From NCBI GenBank assembly GCA_964593895.1, contig CAZQKL010000013.1:1-6400 (forward strand): DNA of 6,400 bases. The letters are read 5' to 3'. The stretch's first letter is position 1, and every line of letters starts with the position of its first letter. This document shows positions 1-5,590 of this stretch, in pieces. The position numbers and the translations under genes are program-made. This DNA comes from CAZQKL01 sp964593895 [NCBI: uncultured bacterium] (GTDB lineage: Bacteria > DYJV01). The notes beneath the pieces were generated by a model. That model searched no databases. It was not told the origin of the DNA and worked only from the letters and a program-made list of their open reading frames with translations.

Positions 1-53
1 TCAGGTGGGGAATTTTAAGGGCCTTTTACTGGGGAATTTTTGTACCATTAACA
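1..53. mobile_element. Terminus of an IS21-family insertion sequence (end only)
   Basis: Two identical 11-bp sites, TGGGGAATTTT, lie at 6-16 and 30-40, 24 bp apart, in the same orientation. Outside them the sequence runs to a possible tip at 53, which on the minus strand reads TGTTAATGGTACAAAAATTC. IS21-family (istA/istB) elements are known to start with TGT, end with ACA and carry several internal transposase-binding repeats near each end, often with this GGGGAATTTT wording. No istA or istB coding sequence is in the window; it would lie to the left of base 1. The exact tip and any target duplication cannot be fixed from one end. It could also be a solitary relic. Confidence 0.55.
6..40 (+). 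repeat. Pair of TGGGGAATTTT direct repeats
   Basis: The 11-mer TGGGGAATTTT occurs at 6-16 and again at 30-40. The bases between differ, so this is a pair of spaced binding sites, not a tandem duplication. They are interpreted as transposase-binding sites within the IS21-like end. Confidence 0.7.
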
Positions 54-191
54 AACTATTAATTAAAATGATTATTAATCAAAAAAAATCAAGTGAAAAA
101 TATAGTGCCAGACGAAATTTTTGAAATTTTTCCTAAAAAATTATTTGATTTTTTACCCTAAAAGTATTAAAAAGGATATAAGGGAGGAGGT

Positions 192-710
192 ATGAAAAAA
201 TTATTCCTTTTATTTTTAGTTTTAAAAATAATAATTATATGTAATTTATGTAATTTATTATACGCTGAGGATAAGAGATTTAACCAGAAAGATAGGGAAA
301 GATTAATAAGATTAGAAGCCACATTAAAGGTTTTTATGGTCCAGATAGATAAGAGATTTGAGCAGATAGATAAGAGATTTGAGCAGATAGATAAGAGATT
401 TGAGCAGATAGATAAGAGATTTGAATTGGTAGATAAGAGAATAGAAGAGTTAAGGGAAGATATGAATAAAAGATTTGACCAGATGATGAATTTTTTATGG
501 ATGCTAACTGCAATATTTACGACATTAACAGGAGTAGTAATAGGATTTGCATATTGGGATAGGCGGACAATAATAAAGAAAGCGAAAGAAGAGACAATTG
601 AGGAGATAGAAAGAGAAGGGAAATTGAGAGATTTAATAAAAGTATTGAGAGAACTTGCAGTAAATGATAAGAAATTAGCAGAAACATTAAAAAATTTTGG
701 TTTATTATAA
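192..710 (+). CDS. Small exported or membrane-anchored coiled-coil protein with DKRFEQI heptads
   Basis: This 172-residue protein has no recognised catalytic domain. Residues 1-25 look like a Sec signal peptide or N-terminal anchor, with a possible cleavage after LLYA. Residues about 26-98 are highly charged and helical. They include four copies of a heptad (QIDKRFE) at 51-78, followed by degenerate heptads (LVDKRIEE, DMNKRFDQ), which predicts a coiled coil. Residues about 100-121 form a strong transmembrane segment (WMLTAIFTTLTGVVIGFAYW), and the C-terminus is a charged helical tail. Proteins of this layout are common, often in several copies, in thermophilic and other bacteria, and their role is unknown; oligomerisation is the only safe inference. 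The start is supported by GGGAGGAGG at 182-190 just before the ATG. It converges on the kinase remnant with only 9 bp between stop codons, so it may have arrived in the rearrangement that cut that gene. Confidence 0.85.
   Translation: MKKLFLLFLVLKIIIICNLCNLLYAEDKRFNQKDRERLIRLEATLKVFMVQIDKRFEQIDKRFEQIDKRFEQIDKRFELVDKRIEELREDMNKRFDQMMNFLWMLTAIFTTLTGVVIGFAYWDRRTIIKKAKEETIEEIEREGKLRDLIKVLRELAVNDKKLAETLKNFGLL
342..425 (+). repeat. Four tandem 21-bp in-frame repeats
   Basis: Four contiguous 21-bp units start at 342, 363, 384 and 405, each reading CAGATAGATAAGAGATTTGA plus one base. The first three are identical and the fourth differs only at its last base (425, A instead of G). Each unit codes one heptad, QIDKRFE. 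Near identity at the DNA level, including third positions, points to recent slippage or unequal recombination, not ancient protein repeats. The unit length keeps the frame, so copy changes would lengthen or shorten the coiled coil without breaking it. Confidence 0.95.
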
Positions 711-719
711 ATTTGGGAA

Positions 720-806
720 TTAGATGTATTCAAGTTCTTCTGCAAGTTTTTGAGCTATTTCATAGCCATTTGAACCATATTCAGCATTAATTGTTATTAC
801 CGCCAT
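720..806 (-). pseudogene. 5' remnant of a cytidylate-kinase-like gene
   Basis: On the minus strand a strong ribosome site, AAGGAGGAA (811-819), precedes an ATG at 806. It opens a 28-codon frame beginning MAVITINAEYGSNGYEI and ending AEELEYI before TAA at 720-722. This closely follows the N-terminus of cytidylate-kinase-like P-loop proteins (PF13189 type): a beta strand VITI, then a nucleotide-binding turn of the form YGSxGxxI, then a helix ending in EELxY. Full-length members run to about 200 residues, so everything after the first helix is missing; the sequence beyond 720 is the end of the opposing coiled-coil gene. It lies 24 bp downstream of the secreted-protein stop, on the same strand, which suggests a former operon. 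A genuine 28-residue peptide is possible but less likely. The family call rests on a short stretch recognised by eye. Confidence 0.65.
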
Positions 807-830
807 TATATTCCTCCTTGTAATGTTTAC

Positions 831-2159
831 TTACTGCAAGCTACCTCTTATATTATGTAAAGTTACACTTATTAGTTCATCATCCATTTGTTGATATTGA
901 GTATAAGAGCCAGATGAATAGAATGATAAGTTAAATGGATTGCATGATGCATTTAAATATAGAATAATACCACCTTGTAATGGTATTGAAAAGGAACCAC
1001 TTCCATTTTTATCACATTCTCCTTGAAGAGTAATTCCATCATCAATAATTTTCAAAACAGCCTTTTTTGAATTTGGGTCACAGAAATATTCAATTTGAGT
1101 TGGGTCTATTGGAAATGATTGAGTTATTGTATCTCCTTCTGAAGTTGTGTAATCTGCATAGAGAATTCCACTTAATTTCCCAGAACATTTAATCCCTTTT
1201 GGTAAGACAACTAAACTGAATGAGAATTTTTCATAAATTTTATCATTTAAGTCTTTAATTTTTATTAAATTTTGCTTTGGAGTAACAATATCTGGCATTA
1301 AATCCTTCATAAGCCCTGTTGTATCATAAACACCAGCAATTACACTAATGGTTACTTTTATTTCTTTATTTGTTGTAAAATATTTGTTCCAATCAACTCC
1401 TGAAAATTCATTTAAAGTAAAAGAAGTTGTTTTAGCATTTAGGTCAGGATTTTTAATTATTTTTATTGAATTTGCATCATCTGGTAAATGTAAAGTTAAT
1501 TTAAAATAATTATTCTTTGCATTCCATAGTTCAATTTTTGTATCAGGATAAACTTTTGCACCATCAGATGGATAGAAAAGAGAGGGAGTTAATCTTTCTT
1601 TTGCTCTTTTAATTAATTTTGATATTTTTGCCATATATTCCATATAGATTTTTGATTGTTTTTTATTCTTTTCAAATTTTGTCCAAGCATTTTTAAACAT
1701 CTGCCTCATTTTGTTCTTATCCACAAGCCTCATTCCGTAAAGCCCGTCAATTTCAGGAACATATTCTCCTTTTAGCCATGCATTCCTTTCTGCATCATCA
1801 AGATTTACAAAAACATTCCAAGCACTTTTTATAACTTCATTCCCTAAATATGTCATCAAAACATTACCAAAGCTTAAAACAAGGTCAGCTGCAAATTTTG
1901 CCTGTCCATAAACTGGAATTAAATCAAGAGCATTATCAGTTGCCCAGCTTGCAAGATTAAATATTGCACTTTTAAAATCTCCATTTTTTAAAGCTTGAGC
2001 TATGCTGTTTACTTCATCTACTGGTAAGCCTGCAGCTTTTGCTGCAGCACTTCCTATACTCATGTATAAACTTTTGTCTAAATCTGAATTTATATCAGCT
2101 TTTAATAAGGAAGAAAATGAAAAAAATATTAAAAATAACACTACAGAAATCTTTTTCAT
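831..2159 (-). CDS. Secreted protein of unknown function with Sec signal peptide
   Basis: I do not recognise this 442-residue protein. It starts MKKISVVLFLIFFSFSSLLKA, a clear signal peptide with likely cleavage after LKA, so it should act in the periplasm or outside the cell. The first 190 or so mature residues look helical, with a small-residue stretch (SIGSAAAKAAG) and a semi-hydrophobic segment (ALDLIPVYGQAKFAADLVLSFGN, given here in two parts: ALDLIPVYGQ and AKFAADLVLSFGN). The part from about residue 205 (LFYPSDGAKVYPDTKIE) to the end looks beta-rich, with four cysteines in CSGKL, FCDP, GECDK and ASCNP that could form disulfides. A longer frame opens at ATG 2192, but 2159 is preferred: GGAGGAGG at 2164-2171 sits 4 bases upstream, the signal peptide begins there, and the upstream ATG falls within the proposed -10 box. 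It is divergent from lexA and followed by the kinase remnant. Confidence 0.85.
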   Translation of the reverse strand: MKKISVVLFLIFFSFSSLLKADINSDLDKSLYMSIGSAAAKAAGLPVDEVNSIAQALKNGDFKSAIFNLASWATDNALDLIPVYGQAKFAADLVLSFGNVLMTYLGNEVIKSAWNVFVNLDDAERNAWLKGEYVPEIDGLYGMRLVDKNKMRQMFKNAWTKFEKNKKQSKIYMEYMAKISKLIKRAKERLTPSLFYPSDGAKVYPDTKIELWNAKNNYFKLTLHLPDDANSIKIIKNPDLNAKTTSFTLNEFSGVDWNKYFTTNKEIKVTISVIAGVYDTTGLMKDLMPDIVTPKQNLIKIKDLNDKIYEKFSFSLVVLPKGIKCSGKLSGILYADYTTSEGDTITQSFPIDPTQIEYFCDPNSKKAVLKIIDDGITLQGECDKNGSGSFSIPLQGGIILYLNASCNPFNLSFYSSGSYTQYQQMDDELISVTLHNIRGSLQ

Positions 2160-2187
2160 TTTTCCTCCTCCAGAAAATTTTTTACCC

Positions 2188-2217
2188 TTCATATCATAAA
2201 TAAAAATTTAGTGTCAA
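2188..2217 (-). promoter_or_regulatory. Promoter of the secreted-protein gene
   Basis: On the minus strand TTGACA (2217-2212) is a perfect -35 box, followed after 18 bp by TATGAA (2193-2188) as a -10. Transcription would begin near 2182, just ahead of the GGAGGAGG ribosome site. This supports the start at 2159 and excludes the ATG at 2192. The -35 box is 7 bp from the lexA -35 box on the other strand. Confidence 0.5.
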
Positions 2218-2224
2218 TAATAGG

Positions 2225-2253
2225 TTGACAGAAGAATTTTTATATTGTATAAG
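2225..2253 (+). promoter_or_regulatory. lexA operon promoter, near-consensus sigma70 type
   Basis: TTGACA (2225-2230) matches the -35 consensus exactly. It is followed by the optimal 17-bp spacer and TATAAG (2248-2253), five of six bases of the -10 consensus. Transcription should begin about 6-8 bases later, at about 2259-2261, only 1-3 bases before the lexA ATG, so the message would be leaderless or nearly so. Strong promoters of this kind are usual where a repressor normally holds them off. Confidence 0.75.
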
Positions 2254-2269
2254 GGTAACAAATGTTACC
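2254..2269. promoter_or_regulatory. Putative LexA operator (SOS box) over the lexA start
   Basis: GGTAACAAATGTTACC is a perfect inverted repeat with 6-bp arms and a 4-bp centre. It begins immediately after the -10 box and covers the expected transcription start and the ATG (2262-2264). Its AACnnnnGTT core is shared with the Gram-positive-type LexA (Cheo) box, GAACnnnnGTTC. Position and symmetry fit autorepression. I found no second copy in the window, so the assignment rests on this single site. Confidence 0.6.
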
Positions 2270-2855
2270 TTTAACTGAAAAAGAAAAAAAAGTTTACGAA
2301 TTTATTAAAGAATTTATCCAAGCAAATGGATATTCTCCATCAACAAGAGAAATTGCTTTATTTTTTAAAATTGCCCCTAAAAATGCTCATAAGTATTTGA
2401 AAAACCTTGAAGAAAAAGGATATATAAGAAGAACAAAAAATATTTCTCGTGGAATTTCTCTTATTCTAAAAAAAATCCCCCTTGTGACAACAGCTTATGC
2501 AGGAAATCCTTCTGAAATAAATGAAATTGCAGATGAATTTTATGAAATTGATGCTTCTCTTTTCCCTTATAAAGATATTTTCCTTGTAAGAGTATCTGGT
2601 GATTCAATGATAAATGCTCACATTGAAGATGGTGATATTGCAGTGGTCGCAAGAGATGTTGAGATATTAAGTGGTGATATAGTGGTTGTATCAATATTTA
2701 ATGAACTTACCTTAAAAAGGTTCATTGAAAACAAAGGAAAAATTATCCTTCATCCTGAAAATGAAAATTATAAGGATATAGTTTTAAATGGGATTAATAG
2801 AGATGAGGTGAAAATCATAGGAAAAGTAGTTGGAATTATAAGAAGGATAAAATGA
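2262..2855 (+). CDS. lexA: LexA repressor, self-cleaving SOS regulator
   Basis: A 197-residue protein, normal length for LexA. Residues 1-66 form the winged helix-turn-helix (LTEKEKKVYEFI, then SPSTREIA, with a likely recognition helix in PKNAHKYLKNLEEKGYI). The hinge contains the autocleavage bond Ala80-Gly81 (TTAYAGNP). The C-terminal S24-type domain has the nucleophile Ser115 in SGDSM and the general base Lys152 in TLKRF, so cleavage should be intact. Known LexA proteins bind palindromic operators as dimers and cut themselves when RecA filaments form on damaged DNA. The start agrees with the usual LexA beginning. There is little Shine-Dalgarno sequence that would be within the transcript, since AAGGG at 2251-2255 overlaps the -10. 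The stop overlaps the next gene by 4 bases (ATGA), implying coupled translation. It is first in an operon with a polymerase, so it probably represses both itself and the cassette. Confidence 0.95.
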   Translation: MLPLTEKEKKVYEFIKEFIQANGYSPSTREIALFFKIAPKNAHKYLKNLEEKGYIRRTKNISRGISLILKKIPLVTTAYAGNPSEINEIADEFYEIDASLFPYKDIFLVRVSGDSMINAHIEDGDIAVVARDVEILSGDIVVVSIFNELTLKRFIENKGKIILHPENENYKDIVLNGINRDEVKIIGKVVGIIRRIK

Positions 2856-3373
2856 TAGTAGTTATGGGTGCTCCCTATATTCATAAATTGGTATGGTTTT
2901 ACATAAGAAAGTTGCTCTTTAAAGATGAGATAGTGGTTATTGATTGTGCAAATAGATTTGACCCATTTTTTATTTCCAAAATTTCTCTTATGGAAGGGAA
3001 AAATCCTTATGAAGTGCTTGATAGAATAATAATTGCAAGAGCTTTTACTCCATTTCAATTATTGAAATTAATAGAGAAAATTCCTAATTTTAAAAATTAT
3101 CCATTTGTATGCCTTGGGATAAACTATCTTTTTGAAGATGAAAATATTTCAACTTCCTATTCCTGGCAAGTTTTTAAAAAAGTTGTCAATAGCATAAAAT
3201 CTTTAAAAAATCTTACGATTTTAACAGCTCATAAAATAAATTCAAAAAGAAATTTCCTTCCATATATTGAAAGGAAAAGTAGAGTTTTTATTGAAGAAAA
3301 AAATATTATTAAACCAAAAGGGGTAAAAGGAGAGGTGTTATGGGAAGGACAGTTGCATCTTTTAGCTCAGTAA
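2852..3373 (+). CDS. RecA/RadA-superfamily protein with degraded ATPase motifs (ImuA-like role proposed)
   Basis: A 173-residue protein. Its middle, VVIDCANRFDPFF through NPYEVLDRIIIARAFTPFQL (residues 28-70), follows the RadA/Rad51 core pattern (IDTEGTFRPERI, then DPEEVLDNIAYARAFN). The N-terminal strand MIVVMGAPYIHKL lies where the P-loop should be. It keeps the first Gly (6) and Lys (12), but the Gly before Lys is His11 and the following Ser/Thr is Leu13. The catalytic Glu after the second strand is Ala33. A Walker B-like strand is FVCLGINYLF (85-94). It is shorter than the usual RecA core and has no N-terminal DNA-binding domain. ATP hydrolysis therefore looks impaired or lost, and a structural or partner role is inferred. 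RecA-like accessory proteins (ImuA, SulA-type) sit next to error-prone polymerases in bacterial mutagenesis cassettes, and archaeal polB2 loci carry RadA-like neighbours. It overlaps lexA by 4 bases and the next gene by 34. Confidence 0.7.
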   Translation: MIVVMGAPYIHKLVWFYIRKLLFKDEIVVIDCANRFDPFFISKISLMEGKNPYEVLDRIIIARAFTPFQLLKLIEKIPNFKNYPFVCLGINYLFEDENISTSYSWQVFKKVVNSIKSLKNLTILTAHKINSKRNFLPYIERKSRVFIEEKNIIKPKGVKGEVLWEGQLHLLAQ

Positions 3374-3579
3374 TGGCAAGAGAGATGAGAAATCTTTCAA
3401 ATTTTAGAAAAGGATTAAGAAAAGAAGACCAGAAAATATTTGATGAACTGTGGGAAAGAGCAAGAAAGCATATATCTTCATGTGTTTTATCATCTTTTCC
3501 TCTTCCAATGGAAGGAATTTTACTTTCAATATGCATTGAATTATTGAAAGAGATAAAAAATATTAAAAATGAAAAGTGA
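3340..3579 (+). CDS. Small helical protein of the polymerase cassette, function unknown
   Basis: A 79-residue, basic, mostly helical protein. Its middle, NFRKGLRKEDQKIFDELWERARKHISS, reads as two amphipathic helices, followed by a hydrophobic helix (MEGILLSICIELLKEI) and a charged tail. It has no signal peptide, metal-binding cluster or obvious enzyme motif. I recall similar short archaeal proteins (beginning xxRTVPSF, then an FRxALRxEDRExFDEL stretch, then a helix rich in Met/Leu) near B-family polymerase genes; this is memory, not a search. A protein-protein or DNA-binding adaptor for the polymerase is the likely role, by position only. The start at 3340 is chosen because AGGAGAGG lies 5-12 bases upstream, even though this gives a 34-base overlap with the preceding gene. 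A later ATG at 3373 touches that gene's stop but has no ribosome site. It overlaps the polymerase gene by 11 bases. Confidence 0.75.
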   Translation: MGRTVASFSSVMAREMRNLSNFRKGLRKEDQKIFDELWERARKHISSCVLSSFPLPMEGILLSICIELLKEIKNIKNEK

Positions 3580-5590
3580 AGAGTGTTTTTTGCTTGATAT
3601 TTTCATTGAAAAAGATGACCTTATCTTTCATTTAATAAGAAAAGATGCGGTAAGATTTTTTTTAAAAAAAAGATACTATCCCAAAATCCATATAAAAGGA
3701 AAAAGAATAAACCTTCCATACAAAACAACTTTAAAAGTTAAAAAAGATATTTTTGAAAAAAAAGAGGTAGAAGTTTGGGAAGTAGAAGTTCCAATTTCAA
3801 AATGGGAAAATTTTAAAAGAAAGCTTTTATTTAAAGAAGATATTGAAGTTTACAATTTAGATTTAGCTCCACAGGTGCAGTTTTATTTTGAAAATTCTAT
3901 TTTTCCCACAAGTAAAGTTGAGGTTTTTTACGATGGTGATAGATTAATAAAGATATATCCCAAAGATGACCCTTTTTCTATTAATTATTCAATCCCTCCA
4001 CTTAATATTTTTGGAGTGAAATATTGTGAAGGTGAGGGGATAGAAGTTTCATACAGAGATAGAATTTTTCATTTTGAAGAAATAAATGAAGAATTAATAA
4101 ATTTTTTTAAAAAGGTAATAATTGAAGAGAGACCAGATTTAATTGTTTCAGTTAGGGGAGATGATATTATTTTTCCAAAAATTTATAAAGCTTGTAGAGA
4201 TTTTAGAAAAATATTTACCTTCAGGGGAGGGTTTTCATTTTTTTCTTATGGAAAAGTTGTTTACAAAGCTCAAGTGACTTACATTTCAAGAATAATTCAT
4301 ATAGACCTTGCAAACAGTTTTTTCGGAAAACATACAGGTCTTGAAGGTATATTTGAAGTTGCAAGGCTAACTTCTTTTCCTTTACAGGAAGCTTCAAGAA
4401 TAAGTCCAGGAAGCTCAATTTCATTAATGGAGCTTAAAACTGCATTTAAAAGAGGTTATCTTATACCTTCAACAAAAGCCTATCCTGAAAATTTTAAAAA
4501 AGCGTCATATCTTCTTGAAATTGATAAAGGAGGAGTTTTTTTTCTTCCTCCTGTTGGAATTGTGGAAAATGTAGCTGAACTTGATTTCTTTTCAATGTAT
4601 CCTTCAATTATTGCCAAATATAATATTTCAATTGATACTTTTAAGTGTGATTGCTGTAGAGAATTAGCTTCTAAAATTAAAATTCCTTTTACTGATTACT
4701 ATTTTTGCAGAAAAAATAAAGGTATAATTCCAGAAACAATTGAACCTTTACTTGAGAAGAGAAAAAAATACAAAGAAATTTTAAAAAAGGAATATTCTGA
4801 AGATATAGACCTTCGTCAGAGTGCTATTAAATGGATGCTTGTTACATGTTTTGGGTATCTTGGATATAAAAATGCAAAATTTGGGTGTGTTGAGGCTCAT
4901 GAGGCAACAACTGCAATGGGTAGATTTTTATTACTTAAAGCAAAGGAGATTGCAGAAGAGAAGGGATTTGAAATTGTTTATGCTATTACAGATGCCATTT
5001 ATGTGAGAAAAGATACTGCTACTGAAAAAGATTATAAACTCCTTGCAGAAGAGATAACCAAAAAAACTGGATTTAAAATTAATCTTGAAGGGATTTTTAA
5101 ATTTATAAAATTTCTTCCAGCAGTCTGTTCCTCCACAAAACCTGTAATGAATAGATTTATTGGAATATATAAAAATGGAGAGGTTAAAATTAGAGGACTT
5201 ATGATAAATAGAAGGGATACTCCTGAATTTATAAAAAAATTTCAGAAAGAGATAATTGAAAATATTTTTGATAAAGAAAAATGTATTGAAATTTTTGAAA
5301 AATATGAGCAGATACTAAAAGATTGTAAAGTTAACATTAAAGAGCTTGCAATAAAGAAAAAAGTTACAAAAAAACCTTCAGATTATAAGGTAAAAACTCC
5401 TACTTCAATAATTGCAAATAAAATAGAGAATATAAATCCTGGAGAAAATATTCTTTATGTTGTTGTTGATGAAAAGAATAAGATTTCAGAAGAGAGGATA
5501 AAATCTATTTATTCTGCAGAAAGCTACGATTTTAACTACTATTTAAAATTGCTAAAAAAAGCTTTCAATGAAGTAAATTTAATGATATGA
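3569..5590 (+). CDS. Family B DNA polymerase, exonuclease-dead, PolB2/Dpo2-like (putative translesion polymerase)
   Basis: At 673 residues this is about 100 shorter than archaeal replicative PolB. Motif A is intact (LDFFSMYPSII, Asp339). Motif B, RQSAIKWMLVTCFGYLGY, keeps Arg416, Lys421 and Gly429 but has VT where Asn-Ser is usual. Motif C is YAITDAIYV (471-479): the first Asp of DTD is Ile473, while the second, essential one is present (Asp475). The thumb follows with MNRFIGIY and RGLMINRRD (543-550). The proofreading domain has decayed. Exo I DIE is KYC (151-153), and Exo II Asn and Asp are Arg196 and Ile201 in PDLIVSVRGDDIIFP. Exo III falls in a deletion of about 60 residues between IHIDL (242-247) and FEVARL. 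Four cysteines lie at 360, 362, 363 and 380. A weakly proofreading or non-proofreading polymerase downstream of lexA fits damage-tolerant synthesis; known archaeal Dpo2 enzymes were first thought inactive for similar reasons. Low or absent activity remains possible. Confidence 0.9.
   Translation: MKSEECFLLDIFIEKDDLIFHLIRKDAVRFFLKKRYYPKIHIKGKRINLPYKTTLKVKKDIFEKKEVEVWEVEVPISKWENFKRKLLFKEDIEVYNLDLAPQVQFYFENSIFPTSKVEVFYDGDRLIKIYPKDDPFSINYSIPPLNIFGVKYCEGEGIEVSYRDRIFHFEEINEELINFFKKVIIEERPDLIVSVRGDDIIFPKIYKACRDFRKIFTFRGGFSFFSYGKVVYKAQVTYISRIIHIDLANSFFGKHTGLEGIFEVARLTSFPLQEASRISPGSSISLMELKTAFKRGYLIPSTKAYPENFKKASYLLEIDKGGVFFLPPVGIVENVAELDFFSMYPSIIAKYNISIDTFKCDCCRELASKIKIPFTDYYFCRKNKGIIPETIEPLLEKRKKYKEILKKEYSEDIDLRQSAIKWMLVTCFGYLGYKNAKFGCVEAHEATTAMGRFLLLKAKEIAEEKGFEIVYAITDAIYVRKDTATEKDYKLLAEEITKKTGFKINLEGIFKFIKFLPAVCSSTKPVMNRFIGIYKNGEVKIRGLMINRRDTPEFIKKFQKEIIENIFDKEKCIEIFEKYEQILKDCKVNIKELAIKKKVTKKPSDYKVKTPTSIIANKIENINPGENILYVVVDEKNKISEERIKSIYSAESYDFNYYLKLLKKAFNEVNLMI

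Noticed and set aside
145-170. Possible promoter TTGATT / TATTAA upstream of the coiled-coil gene
   Set aside because: The spacer is only 14 bp and the boxes are weak in a very AT-rich stretch, so it is not supported.
342-425. CRISPR-like array
   Set aside because: The repeats are contiguous without spacers and lie in frame inside a coding sequence.
167-745. Open frame on the minus strand opposite the coiled-coil gene
   Set aside because: It is antisense to the repeats, low in complexity, rich in Ser/Asn/Leu/Ile and has no ribosome site; the plus-strand gene explains the region.
2160-2192. Longer N-terminus for the secreted protein, from ATG 2192
   Set aside because: It would place 11 residues before the signal peptide. 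The ATG overlaps the proposed -10 box, and its in-frame GGAGGAGG is better read as the ribosome site for 2159.
2002-3058. Small open frames antisense or out of frame to the secreted protein, lexA and the RadA-like gene (2002-2199, 2461-2694, 2768-3058)
   Set aside because: Shadows of well-supported genes, with no family resemblance or ribosome sites.
3309-3536. Minus-strand open frame across the small helical gene
   Set aside because: Antisense to two overlapping plus-strand genes, with no ribosome site.
3373-3579. Shorter start for the 79-residue protein at ATG 3373
   Set aside because: It touches the upstream stop (TAATG) but lacks a ribosome site, and the residues from 3340 (MGRTVASF) look like part of the protein; not fully excluded.
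3569-5590. Casposon or other self-synthesising mobile element based on the family B polymerase
   Set aside because: No Cas1-type integrase, terminal inverted repeats or capsid genes nearby; the polymerase is tied to lexA and a RecA-like gene, and it lacks the protein-primed family layout.
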